From positions 1,338,501 through 1,402,500 of the forward strand of contig JAJHTX010000007.1 of the NCBI GenBank assembly GCA_032164295.1: a stretch of 64,000 nucleotides of DNA. Direction: 5' to 3'. A program made the position numbers and the translations under genes. Position 1 is the stretch's first letter. Every line of letters starts with the position of its first letter. Origin of the DNA: Inonotus obliquus. Its lineage: Eukaryota > Basidiomycota > Agaricomycetes > Hymenochaetales > Hymenochaetaceae. The notes under the pieces were generated by a model. It saw only the letters and a list, made by a program, of their open reading frames with translations. It made no database searches and was not told where the DNA came from. Shown here in pieces: positions 12,678-25,285 of this stretch.

Positions 12678-15600
12678 ATGGGTCAAGCAAACTCTACTAC
12701 AAATACTGCCGGGCGGCAAGTTGATCAGGAAACTGGACGTGGACAATCTTCGGCAGACGCTGCGATTCCCGACGCGATTCAAATGCGACCAAGTCCACAA
12801 CAAAACAACGGGAGCCGCTCGCGGCGCCAATCGATCCGTAATAGCATTCTAGACTTCGTACATGCCAAGCCTTCAACCAGTACAGTAGCCAACACCACGG
12901 AGAGCGGGAAGCGATGGCGATGGCGGCGGCGACAGCCAAAGCAACAGAGCACGCGACAGGCAGAAACACAAGTAGAAGGACGCAGTCTATCTGGCTCACA
13001 GCTGCGCGATAATTCCGGAATCGGACGCCAGGTTGGATCCGCTAGGGATACAGATACCAGAAGTGTCCTTGTTTCAAATTCCTCTCTTCAAGAACATCAT
13101 GACCATCCGGATCCAGTCGCCGAAGCTCGTAGTACTGATCCACATGAGGTGTCAGATAGCATCCACGCCGCCTCTCCAAACTCGTCGAAAGGCAAGGAAC
13201 GTTATGTGGAAGCACCTGACGATACAATAGGTAACAGTACTGAGGCTTTATCTTCGGTCCCTGATCGTACAAATAGTGGGCTCGATCCCAATACGCAGGC
13301 CGGTTCATCTGCTTCAAATGCTGCCCAGGATTCCGCTTCACATGCATTCGCACGAGCTGCAGATGAGAGTTTGCAAGAAGCTGCAGGCTCTTCTGCGCGA
13401 ATCCAATCCTCAGCTCAGCCATTCCCGCCTAATAACCCTCCGCGCCGCTTCCCGCCTCCAGGAACACTCATCGTAGTACAAGGTGTAGTACGGAACGACA
13501 GTATCCCATTATTAGCTCAGGACAATCCAGCCATATCATCAGGCGCCGAAACATCCTCTATCTTTGCGTCTGCGGAACGATCTGTATCAGGTGCTATCGA
13601 GCAAAGTGGTGCGTTATCTTTCTTCGTACATCTAGTGAGAGCTCACCAGTGTCGATGCTTGTCTCAGCCGCATCGGTACGAACGGGTGATGGCGGTATGG
13701 AGACTGCGAACTCATCCTCGGAAGGATCAGAAGATATGGCGACGTTGTTTGAAAGCTTGCCCGGTTCATCTACGGCATCCGGCACCGAAATTAATGATGT
13801 ATCACCACGAGAATCCACAAGTGGTTCCAGTGGTATAGATGTTCTTGGAGCACTCTTGAGGTAGTTTTATCTTAGTTCGCGTGTGATCCTGCTGACGAAC
13901 CTCGTCTTAGTATTGTCAGCGTTGCAACTGCCGCGACAGCGGCCTCACTGCTTTCAAGTACGTCATCCATGATTATGCTATTCCCTTTCAATATCAATCA
14001 ACCCTCCCGATCCAGGTCTGAATGGACCATTGGCATCACCTGTACAATTGGAATCTACGCATACGCCTTCCAATGCATCGCCCTCTTCGCAAGAGGGCCT
14101 AGGTATACCTTCAATTGCTCGCGCTCTCGCGTCTGCAAATCCCACGGCGGCGGCTGTGCTCTCTCGGCGGGGAAGGGAGAGAGAAAGGGAGGAAAGGGAA
14201 AGAAGGCGTATGCGCTCTATTTGGGAAGGCCTGCGTGACAGAGTAACTGCTAGTAGAGGAGACAGGAACTCACCAGGGATCGGAACTCGTTCTGTTGATC
14301 CTGCCACGTCATCAACCAGTCGTACGAATGGCAGTTCACTTGTATCTGAGTCGCTGTTCAGTGAGTTGGTGCGTGCTTTTAACTTGGGTTCGCTGCAGGA
14401 TGAACGGTCATCGGATGCGCAGAGTTCGAATTCCGGTCGTGAGAGCGCGGAAGAAGACCAAGAGATGCCGTCCCGTGGCCAAAACAGTCGTACCAGTGAT
14501 GGCGAAGAGCTTACTCCCGGCAGTTTTGAACATTTCCTTGTCGATTTACAGTCAGACCTCAGGCTAGCACTTATGCGTCCTGGTCCCACACCGGATGTTA
14601 GGAGACAGGCTGATCATCCCGAGCGCGAGGGCCCGGGAAATCCGACCATTCACGATACTGCAAGTACATATGTACCGTTGGCTGGACCTTCTGTATCTCC
14701 CTTAACCCAGCAGACCGAATCGCAAGCCGCACGTCATTCAGGTAGCCAGAACGCTACTGGCGCCTCTCATCGATTATCTTCTTTGCCCTTGGCAAGTGTC
14801 GTCGAAATTGATCGTACATCCGATAGTGGCAACATACAACCTTCACAGGGCGCTGCTGCCATTCCTGACACTAGTTCTTCTGGGAACCAGAATTCCATGG
14901 CAAACTCCGGGAGAGTGCCCGCAGATGCTCCCTCTACTCGTGCTGGAGATGCTCCGCGAAGGGGAATAAACTGGTGGAGGATGTATCGATTTCCTCCAAC
15001 GATGCCACTCCAGGGCGACTCTACAGATTTACCGCAGTCAAATGATCCAGTTAGTGCCCCTAGGTCCCCCCTTGCAGCTCTGATTAACAATGTGAGACCC
15101 GACGAAACACCCGTAGGTGGACCAGGTATGCCTGGTGATGCGGCACAACAACAAAGCGCCGGAGCTCTCATTCCAGTCATCGTCGTCGGTCTTCAATCAA
15201 TCAGTTCTGCTGTGCAGCGAGGACCTCCAGGTCCTTCTAATCCTCAGACCGAAGACGGAGCGGAGGACAACGGAGATAGTGAGACGTCGCGTCGAACAGG
15301 AAGTCCCCTGCCTGATTACATGGATAATGCTGACGCTCCACAGCGAGCTCACGACACTTGGCCTTCGAGGGCAGCACGTGCTTTTAGTCGACTCGGGAGG
15401 AGAGATGGTGTGGCGGATCAGGGTCATGGGGCGCTGAATCCCAACAGTGGGTCTCGTACATTCCTGATATATGTTTATGGTGGTAAGCTTCAAGATATTC
15501 GAGCTCTGGGCATAATAAAGTATTTGTCTCAGGCCACTATCCACCTGATCATCAAATTCTTTCTGGATCAGACGCATTGGACACATTTGAGGCTTTCTGG

Positions 15601-16049
15601 TACGTCATGATGTTTTGTAGGTCATTAGATTGGTTTTCAACTTTACAATAAAGGGAACTGGCCGATTTCCTGGGACAAGTCAAGCCACCCGTAGTGACTG
15701 ACGAGGAGATAGAGCAGTCTGGGTTGGAATTATTCAAGGCCGTCAATTTAACGGAATTCGTAAATAGTGATCGGGTCGCAAGTAATTGTCTGGATAGAGT
15801 GGGTAACTTTCTCCTTGCTTACAACCTCCAGCTGACATATCATGCGCAAGTGCCTCATCTGTTTGGATGACTACAACCCTAGTGATGACCTCCGTCTCCT
15901 AACCTGCAAGCACGCCTTCCATAAAACATGTGTCGATAGATGGTTGAAGACAGGTCGTAACAATTGTCCAGCGTGTCGCTCCGAGGTAACGCCCTCCGTG
16001 TGTAATACTTTACCATACTCACACTCGTTCACAGGGTGTAAAAACATAA
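12678..16049 (+). CDS. RING-H2 E3 ubiquitin ligase with N-myristoylation signal
   Basis: Long, low-complexity Ser/Gln/Arg-rich protein ending in a RING-H2 finger. The finger starts CLICLDDYNPSDDLRLL (15,850 on) and continues CKHAFHKTCVDRWL and NNCPACRSE, giving all eight zinc ligands in the C3H2C3 order. A further intron (15,988-16,034) leaves the short tail GVKT before TAA. The start at 12678 is preferred over in-frame ATGs at 12459 because MGQANST is a good N-myristoylation sequence (Gly2, Ser6), whereas the upstream part is a polyproline stretch from the CAC repeat. A conserved hydrophobic patch IDVLGALL-S-IVSVATAATAASLL (exon junction near 13,858-13,918) precedes a basic region. Probable role: membrane-associated ubiquitin ligase; the substrate is unknown. 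Several introns, e.g. 13,608-13,650 and the one near 13,861-13,917. Confidence 0.85.
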
Positions 16050-16220
16050 AATAGTGCATTTGCATCACCACAATAGAGTTTAAGTAACCAGTGATTTCTT
16101 CCTTCTGTCATTTTGCGCCCTGCTTTGTTCATGCAAGTCGTTCGCTTTTGCTTTCTCGCACTATCGAATCACAACTCTTATTTTACGATTAGACTCACCG
16201 TTTCTACGTATCACTATTCG

Positions 16221-17783
16221 TCAACTTTTGTACTCCAGTGCTGCAACTGCCATCGCCAAAACCCCTTCTTTCGTTGCGTTTCCTGTCGTAATTGAATTGC
16301 TGTTTATGTAGCTATATCTACTGAAAAGACACTTGCTCACCTCCAATGAATCCACTGGCGTGAACGAAAACACAGCCAGGGATGCCAGTAAGTTCAGATA
16401 GAGCGGAGTCGCGAACACCGCGCCATGCCTCCGGTAAGGCTTTTCTACTCTCGAAACTGTCTGGAGCAACAGGTATGGCTTGTATCCTCCAATTTGAAGC
16501 AGTTTCATCTGGGTAAACGACGTAGAGTGGTAATTCGGCCTCGGAGATGGCCTGCTCCTGTTCGATATCGAATAGGTGCTCCTGCAAACTACTTCAGTGA
16601 AAGAGTGATACGGCAGCTCTTGATTTTCACTGACCTTCCAAGGTGCAAACTGCTCAAAAACGATTACGCGTCCATTAGCATGGACCTCTTTACGACGAGC
16701 CAAGGCGGAGACCACTATGTCACGAGCTGGTATCCATGCCTTGGAGTAATAGTCGAGTCGATTGATGAATTCCTCTCCAGTCATCGCGGATGCTCTTGCA
16801 AACAGCAACTGAGGGGTATGGATAAGTTCATTGTCGCTGATTCGGAACGCATACTTACATCGACTTCGGAGGAGTTGACTTGTTCGTTCCATGCTGGATT
16901 GAGCCAAGAAACTCGACTTGAAAGGTCAGTCCTGTTCCCGTAGTTCGCTGGGACGTCCTTGGGATATTGGGGGATGCCGTTGTCTATGCCGTCAATGGCT
17001 TCGATAAACTCCTGCAGTATACGGATTGTAAGTCTGTGCACAGTCTGTTGAAAAGGAGAGCAAGAAGTGCCGACTACCTTGTAGAGCTTTAACCACAGTA
17101 GCTCAACTTCCGGGTGATCTAACGCGAGTTGACGTCTCGACGCGATAATTTCCTTACCATAGTGCCTTGAACAGGATAAGGAGTTGGTTCTAAGCAACTT
17201 TAGTCAACTCACTTGTAAACGAGACCCGCAGAGGACAGTTTTGTAACGAAGCCGTGCCCGAAGATGCCATCAAACCCACGCTGGTGATGGTCGTACCGTC
17301 GCTTGTCGTGATCATAAACTCCTCCAACGTCCACCACGATGTCACAGTCGTCCAGAATTCTCGGGTCTCGTGTCCTGACGATATCTGGTGGGTGATGTCC
17401 ATTAGGTTGGAAGGGTTGCATGTCAATTGGTAGATTGTTAGCCTACCTGCGTCTCGGTAGGTGGACGTGAGCTTCAGAAGATAGCAAGCTAGTGCTTCAT
17501 CACAGTGGAAGGTGCCATTGTGTGTCCCTATGGTCTGACGAAAAGTTGAGACAGCAAATACATGAACTCTAAAAGATGTAGGAGGCACCTTGCTTTGGCT
17601 GATTCGACTCCTTTTGACCTCCCTTCCTGCTACGGGTCCCCCCTCACTCGCGGACATGATAAAGGCAGATGCGTCGTCTCTGTGGATGCCGCGAGTAATG
17701 TTTACTAGCGAACGAGCTGATGTACGATAGCAAGGGAGTCTAGCACGGAATGTTCGTGCTCGTGGTAAGAAACCAAGAAACAT
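16221..17783 (-). CDS. MYG1: MYG1 family 3'-5' RNA exonuclease (UPF0160)
   Basis: MYG1 trims RNAs in both nucleolus and mitochondria in animals and yeast. The DHH-type metal sites are clear: IGTHNGTFHCDEALACYLL (about 17,540-17,470), then after an intron VRTRDPRILDDCDIVVDVGG and YDHDKRRYDHHQRGF. Later exons supply HYGKEIIASRR, FIEAIDGIDNGIPQY, and SWLNPAWNE. The C terminus is IPGCVFVHASGFIGG joined over an intron to GNATKEGVLAMAVAAL, the usual family ending. The first ATG (17783) gives an arginine-rich, acid-free N terminus fitting a mitochondrial presequence. A second in-frame ATG at 17657 starts MSASEGG, just upstream of the basic KRSRIS patch, and could give a nuclear form. Convergent with the RING gene, 171 bp apart. 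Confidence 0.93.
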
Positions 17784-18085
17784 CGTCAGGATGTTTCAAT
17801 CTGATTGGTTTTCCTCTGGTGCTCCCTCCAGTTAATTCAATGTTGTTAGATCGACGGACGATTTGCAATTATGAGACCCAATGCAACTAATATAATACAA
17901 TAGCAAAATGATCGAAACCAGAGTGTTTGTAAAGATACAATTGTTATGCACGATGTGTTAACAGAAGAAATTGTGCTAGTGGAACCGAATGTTTCTAGAG
18001 GCAAATGAGCGCAGGTTTCGCACAGCTGAAAAGCACTACCGGGATCCAGCAAGTTCAAGAGGCAGGTTCACAGGGAATACTTGTG

Positions 18086-21000
18086 CTACGGACGTGCGAG
18101 GCGGTTTCTAAGCGCTTCTTGATGGCGCCCATTGGTTTGTCGAAGTGCACGAGGGGAACGCGGCAGACGCTTGCGATCTGGAACTACAGATTGCTTCGTT
18201 GGTTTATCCCTGAAAGACAAAAGGTCGTAGAGCGAAGCAATCTGGTCACCCTGATAACAATGAAAAAAGTCAGCCTTATCATGACCAGATGAAAGTCATA
18301 CGCAGCGTGCCCACCTTCTGCTCTAGTGTACTGATGACTTCTTTGAGATGTTCAGCAAGAACGTTTCTCTTGGCCACATTCGAAGCAGCGTCTATGATCT
18401 TGTACTGATCTGCAAGTTCAATGTATATGCTGTGGCGTAGTCTATCAGAAAGGTCTCAGCGCAAATATGAGGCACTTACCCTTTGTAATGCGTAAAGTCG
18501 TCTTCCAACTCCCTTAGGACACGAGCTAGAACTGTTTGAGGAGGCAACCTATCTTCTGAGAAAGGTGCCCTGGTGGCTCCCGATCTTCTAGCCGTCGCCT
18601 CGTCATCCGGCTTCTCAGCATTTCCGACTTCACTAGTCTCGCGCCGTATGCGCTGCTCGTCTCTGCCGGTCTTGACGCGTTTCCGGGGAGGTAGCCACGA
18701 CGGGAAGTCGAGTTCATCATCAGAAGCCCCAGGTCGACGATGCCTATGACAAACCCGACAAGTCCTTTCATTGTGATCCGGGGCTGAGAAGAACATTCGC
18801 TCTAGGCGTTCGCCACGGATCTGCGGGAACGGTGAGGCAATCTCATGGTCAGCCTTGGATGATTGGGGTGCAATTTTGGTACTGGGTCGGGGCGGTACAG
18901 GCGATTCCAAGCCAGACTTCCGTATGCGGGGACGCTCATCGATCCTCGTCACTTTGTTGCGAGGTATGCAGCCTTGTCTGACACCCCGACCGGTTTGATG
19001 AATGCCAGGATCTTGAGAAAGGTTTGACTCGTCTGAAGGACATTCCTCGACTTCTGCAGGTCTCCTAATTATATCCTTAAAACGAAACTGTCCCTTAGAG
19101 GGAACATCCGGACGTGAAGAGCTTTCCGTCTTCTGTCCAGCTGATGCTGTATTGCCTCGTATAGTAACATGATCCTTTTGTCGAGATTGAGGCCGAGACG
19201 GAGGTGGAGACGGGAAATCCACCCCAGAAATCTCGTTTGCAGATTCATCCCGAACCGAGACGTTCGCCGCTTTCGCCTTGTGAGGAGCTTCGACAGCAGG
19301 GCACTGAGAGTTATCCGCCATGCTCATGGACTCCTTGGCTCTATGCCTCTCGTTTAGCCCTTCCTCGACGACGCCACGAAGAATATCGACTTCACCAGCA
19401 AGACGCTCCACTTCGAGTCTTAGTTCATCGACCTCCTTAATCTTGGCTCGCAGATCAAGAAAATCGCTCTGCCGCAGATTGCGCAAGTCATCCAGTTGCG
19501 ACTGATGATTTGAAAGCTCGTCCGTCAAACGAGACAAATGCGTGCGGAGTGTTTTAACCAATGATTCCAATGCTATATAGATTTTAAATAAGGTTGGTCA
19601 GGTATAGATAACATCGTTTATGGGACCCACCCTTCTTCTCTTCGATTACCTCCTTGTATCGTGCATCGTTTGCGGTCTCTGGAGCGTCTTTCATGACTTT
19701 CTTTAACGCAGCGTGTCGTCTCTGGAAATCCTTCTGTTGAGCTACGATGATCTCCTCCCGCTCCATGACGCGAGTACGCTCGCGCTTGACCTCTAGTTTG
19801 CAGGTTTCAAGTTCGAACTCCAGTTCTTGAATGCGCCGGCGAGAAACCAGATTCTGCGATTCAAGCTGATTCAGGCGTGTTTGTAGTGTCGTCAAAGTCT
19901 TGTTTAATGCAACTGTATTCTAAGTTAGTCTCAAGGAAAAGTGGAGTTCATTCTCAAATCGACATACCTTCCACACGTTCGCCCTCACTGCCCCCCGAGT
20001 ATCTACGCCACTTTCGATCTTTCTTCGGAGGACTGGCGACGGCGCTAGTTAGGCCTGTGACATCCGGTAGACAAATTATTTTCGATTGAGATAGTTCTTG
20101 TCTAGATGGAGCAATGTATCGAGCGTCTGGGTTTCTCAAATGCTGTCGCCCAGACCGGGCATCAGCTTTTGAGGGCAATGATGTAGCATGTCTGGCATGT
20201 AAATTATTGACGACATCCCGGAAAGGACTGCGCCGCTCGCTCTCCTTCCTCCGCGGCGGTTTTACCGGAGATCTACTCTCAAGCTCCGGGATGTCCGCCC
20301 ATCGTTGGCTAGCTTCAATTTCCCTCGCCAAACTTTTTGCCATACGAGTGAACTTGCTCCCGTTCGTCGTGCTGCTGCCGCCAGTAGCATTAGCCTTTGT
20401 GGACGATGTCGGAGGATGAACATCGAGAGTAGAAGGCTTGATTCGTGGTTTCACCCTCGGAGTTGCATCCCGATCAGAATGGATGGAGGTGGCGTGTTCC
20501 TGCGGTTGCTTCGCGTTACGTGCTTTAGTCGTGCGGGTTGCACCGTGCAAAGCAGATACATCATAGTCACCAGCAAGAGGTTCAAAGGCTACTTGTGTCT
20601 GCACATTATAAGCCTAAATTGACGAATGTCAATGGTGCACAGGAACTTTAGATGAATGAGAAACGCAATACATTCCGAGTGCCTCGTTTCCCGCGAGTGA
20701 GTGTATTATCCATATTCAACAGACTCAGCTCGTCAGCTACGCCATTGAGGACGCTATCCAAAGGTCGATCAGGATCATACTCGGCACCACTGAGGCTGCT
20801 CTCAGCCGCGTAGACCCGTTTGCCACTCCGACCAGCCAAGCCTGCGGAAAGAGTAACAGCGGAAGCATGATGCGCCGCAGTGGACATGGTGTTCCCAATA
20901 TAATGTACCTCCGCATCATCGTCGACAGCAGCATGTCGGTACGAGTGAAAATCCGGCTCGTCATCTCCTCCCAACCGCGTGTTGTCAAGGAACGAACTAT

Positions 21001-21280
21001 TTTGCCCAGGAAAAATAGAGACGTCCCGATGGCGAGAAGCGTGGCGAGGATACTCAACCTCCAAGCTGCTTTCGGTTTGCCTGTAGCGAGAGTCGTGTCG
21101 TTCCGTGCTGCATTCTCGATCGCTAGCCTGGGATGGGTTGGAGATAGATAATTGAAGGCTTAGGTCTTGGAGATTGTGCTCAAGCTCGATACGATGCTGC
21201 TCTTCCTCATCGCCCACGATACTCAGGTCGAGGACGGCGTCACTGTCGTCAAAGTCTCCCGCAGAGTCCCGGGATCGCAT
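18086..21280 (-). CDS. Spindle pole body protein, Cep57/Ppc89-type microtubule-binding domain
   Basis: Structural centrosome/SPB component similar to fission yeast Ppc89. In order: an acidic N terminus (21,280-20,650); a basic, disordered section containing LPDVTGLTSAVASPPKKDRK (about 20,090-20,020), the conserved anchor motif of this family; a coiled coil (19,895-19,630, LNQLESQNLVSRRRIQELEFEL...); a second coiled coil (19,570-19,350); a disordered region with a CRVCHRHRRP cysteine pair; and the Cep57-type C-terminal domain PPQTVLARVLRELEDDFTHYKG, continued over an intron by IYIELADQYKIIDAASNVAK and, after another, GDQIASLYDLLSFRDKP. Stop at 18086. The length (roughly 950 residues) fits basidiomycete relatives. 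Start at 21280, the first ATG of the frame, 239 bp from divergent BMS1. Confidence 0.85.
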
Positions 21281-21519
21281 TTGAGTGCAAGACCGCGAAA
21301 AAAAGAATCAAGAAAGGAGGAAGGAGGTGAGGGTGGATGTTCGAACTGATGTGGCAGACGAACCAGTGTGACATCTCGTGACTTCAACTGTTAGACAACG
21401 TGATCGCGTACGTGATATACCACATTTGGAAACGAGTCACGTAACACGCCGATCCGATCCGTCCAAAATTTTGGAATTTGAAAGTTACTGCAAAGTTACC
21501 GTGACTATACGCCATCGTC
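21281..21519. promoter_or_regulatory. Bidirectional promoter Ppc89-like/BMS1 with repeated ACGTGAT boxes
   Basis: The 239-bp gap holds ACGTGAT at 21398-21404 and at 21410-21416, and TCACGT at 21437-21442. These are variants of the box seen between SET and DDB1 and upstream of the RING gene. Which gene responds is not known. Confidence 0.5.
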
Positions 21520-24500
21520 ATGGATAGCGAGACTCACAAGGCGCATCGACCAGCTCAATCAGGAGCAAAGGCAGACAAAAAGAAGACAAAAGGAAAAGGG
21601 AAGGGGAAAGAAAAGCAGACCGGCTTCAATGAAAAGGTGCGAATACTTGTCGAAGCAGAACAGTGTTGGATTCTGAACGACCGTCCTTTCGTAGGCTTTT
21701 GCTCCAAAATCTGGACGTAGGGCCGAACTCCAGGGGCGTCGGAATGCGGAACGGGAGCAGACAAGGCTTCACGTACCTCTAGTTAATCGGACTCCAGATG
21801 ACCAACCGCCTCCCATTATCGTTGCAGTTGTTGGCCCCCCGGGTGTTGGCAAATCCACGCTCGTCAAGAGTCTTGTCAGGCGCTACACAAAGCAAACACT
21901 TTCCGAAATCAAAGGCCCGGTAACCGTCGTTAGCGGGAAAAAGAGACGATTGACCTTCACCGAGTGCAAGAATGACCTAAACTCCATGATCGACGTAGGC
22001 AAGGTTGCAGATCTCGTCCTACTCATGATTGATGGCTCTTTCGGGTTTGAGATGGTAAGGGTAATTTTCGTTTGTCCCAAGTAAGAAATATCTTATTATT
22101 CTTTAATCAGGAACAATTCGAATTCCTCAACATTTTACAGGCACATGGATTTCCGAAGGTGATTGGCGTTCTGACGCACTTGGACCTTATACGCAAGCAA
22201 GCGACACTCAAGAACACAAAGAAAATACTCAAGAAGCGCTTCTGGACAGAAATATACGAGGGTGCGAAGTTGTTCTACTTGTCTGGTGTACTCAACGGCC
22301 GGTATCCCGATCGAGAGATCCAGAATCTGTCACGGTTCATCTCAGTTATCAAGTTCCGCCCTCTCATTTTCCGTAACTCTCATCCCTACATGCTCGTGGA
22401 TCGTCTGGAAGACCTAACTTCCCGAGAGGATGTCCGAGCTTCCGATGGCAAATGCGATAGGAAAGTGACCGTATACGGTTACTTGAGAGGTACAAATCTT
22501 CGAGACAGTATGAAGGTTCATATTCCAGGAGTTGGCGATCTAGATATCTCAGCGGTCTCTGTTCTGAACGATCCCTGTCCTTTACCTGACGCTGAGTCCG
22601 AGAAGCGAAGAAAATTGAGCGAAAAGAAGAAATTGCTCGTTCACGCCCCGATGAGTGATGTTGGTGGTGTCACATATGACAAGGACGCAGTATACATCAA
22701 TGTACCAGGAAATTTTACACGGGGAAACACTGAAGGTTAGTCACATGTCTAATATGTCTAGAACCCATCACACAGCGGCTGACCTCAACTCCAATATTTT
22801 CAGTTGTGCAGGGAGAAGGTGAAATGATGGTAATGGATTTACAGGACGCTGGCGAGACGATCGACAAAGCTGTGGCGAGAAGCCAAATTCGCCTATTAGG
22901 ATCATCATCCAAGTCGTTAGCGATCGGAACAGATCCCATGGAGGATGCGTCTGAAAGTGAATCGTTCGATAATGATATAGAGAGAGACGTTCTAGACGAC
23001 TATAGCCTATCAGAACATGGCACAGAGTCAGATACCGACATTGCGGGTAGCGAATTTGAGGAAGGCGCCTCTAATGGTAGGATGAAGAATGATCGGGGAA
23101 GGGCAGCTGTTCGAAGTCGGCAACGTTCGATGAACGACCTGCCAGCCGTGTCAAACCCTGGCGCAGAGATCGATTTTGCCGATAGCGATTCGGAGTTGGA
23201 GCCTGATGGCTTTGATGTTGGACATGATGTACCACCCCTCGCAGGGTACGCTCGGGATGAAGACTCAGATGAGACTGATGCCAGTTGCGTGGATCTCGAC
23301 TCTAAGGCACCGCGCTGGAAATCGAACCTTCAGCTTCGTGCGGCCAATAATTATAATGAGCACGCCGCGAGGAGGGGCCGCATAGACTGGATAAAAATGA
23401 TCTATCACTCGGACATGACACCCGATGAGATTTTATTGGGCTCTTTGCAAACCGACGATACAACGAAGGACGACGTGGATGAATTTTTCAGGATCAAGTC
23501 GGCGTTGGCCATCGACGAAGTGAAAGACTGGGACATGACCAAAGAAACCCACGTTGAGGAGTCTTTGACAAAATGGGACGACGAAGAACTACTCGACTCT
23601 CTTCGAGGCCTCTTCATCACCGGAAAACAGGCATCTGGTGACGCGGAAGAAACTGGCAGTCAATACGAGGATGAAAACGGCGACTTTGAAGATCTCGAAG
23701 CGGAGCAAGAGGTTGATCAGGGGTTTGGTGTGACAGAGCCCCAAGTCGCCAGTTCAGGGAAGCACTCTGATGCCCGTTTGGCTGCACTGGCGGCGAAAAA
23801 GGAAGCGTTGAAACGCAAATTTGACGAACAGTACGACGACCCCGAGATACAGAAACTCGATTTTTACGACGAGAAAAAAGATGAGATGGCACGCCAGCTT
23901 GAGTTAAATCGCGCAGAACTCGAAGGGATCGATTTGGAAGCTAGGATGCTTATTGAAGGCTGTCGACCAGGGTCCTACGTCCGCCTCGAACTCGACAAGG
24001 TACCCTGTGAGATGGTCGAGCACTTTGATCCCACGTATCCCATTATTGTTGGTGGGCTGCTCCCTGCGGAAGAACGGTTTGGCTATGTACAAGCTAGGAT
24101 CAAGCGCCATCGTTGGTTCGCAAAGACCTTGAAAACAAACGATCCGCTCATTCTTTCTCTGGGATGGAGACGTTTCCAGACTATCCCGATTTATTCCCTA
24201 GACGACCACTCAATCCGAATGCGAATGCTAAAGTATACGCCCGAGCATATGCACTGCTACGCAACTTTCTACGGTCCTGTTGCTCTACCGAACACTGGAT
24301 TTTGCGCACTCAATTCCTTGTCCGGGACTGCGAGTGGGTTTAGGATATCCGCCACCGGCGTCGTTTTGGATATTGATCGGAGCACTAAAATTGTCAAGAA
24401 GCTCAAGTTAACGGGGTTACCATTTAAGGTTTTCAAGAACACTGCATTCGTCAGGGACATGTTTAATAGTGCGCTTGAGGTGGCGAAGTTTGAAGGTGCT

Positions 24501-25220
24501 AACATCAAGACTGTTTCTGGGATTCGCGGTCAAATCAAGAAGGCACTAGCCAAGCCCGAGGGAGCATTCCGTGCTACTTTTGAGGACAAGATCCTTATGA
24601 GCGGTAAGCCACTGTCATCTCAGATGATATAGGATGTGTCTTTCTTATATACATCCACAGATATTGTTTTTCTCCGGGCTTGGTATGCGATACAGCCGCG
24701 CAAGTTCTACAACCCGGTGACATCACTGCTGCTGTCGGACAAGGAGAAGTGGACGGGGATGCGGCTTACAGGTCAAGTGAGACGGGAAGAGGGGTTGAAG
24801 GCCCCTGTTGATCGAAACTCGACATACAAGCCGATCGAGCGAGAGGGGCGTCGGTTTAATCCGTTGAAGATCCCAAAGAAGCTGCAGGCAGCGCTGCCGT
24901 ATGGATCAAAGCCGAAGATGATGAAAGCGCAGCATCGGCAAACGTACATGCAGAAGCGAGCTGTTGTACTTGAACCAGAAGAGAAGAGGGCGATTGCGCT
25001 GCTGCAACAGGCACGAGCGCTACGGAAGGACCAAATTGCTAGGCGGCGGGAAAAGAAGGAAGGGAAAAGAGCCGAGCTGCGAAAGAAAGGCGAGAAAGAG
25101 GAAGAGAAGAGGGGTGAGAAGGAGAAGGCGAAGCGAAAGGAATACATGCGTGTAGCTGGAATGAAGAGGCGACGGGAGATGGACGGAGAGGATAGGCGGA
25201 CGACCAAGCGCGTAAAATAA
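21520..25220 (+). CDS. BMS1: Ribosome biogenesis GTPase BMS1
   Basis: Nucleolar GTPase that recruits Rcl1 to the 90S pre-ribosome and is needed for 18S rRNA maturation. The first intron joins FNEK to [20 protein letters not shown]. Walker A is [10 protein letters not shown] (about 21,840), with the switch region [15 protein letters not shown] and the GTP-specificity stretch VLTHLDLIR (the usual NKxD replaced by THLD, as in other Bms1/Tsr1 proteins). Further on: [21 protein letters not shown], a long acidic middle (22,850-23,750), the AARP2CN/DUF663 region with [25 protein letters not shown], and [21 protein letters not shown]...[14 protein letters not shown]. The C terminus is a lysine/arginine-rich helix (24,960-25,215). 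At least five exons; length close to 1,150 residues as expected. Confidence 0.96.
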
Positions 25221-25285
25221 ATAATTTATTATTGATGTAGTACAGAGTAGTTTATCAGCAGCACATCTTACTCCCAACTATCACA

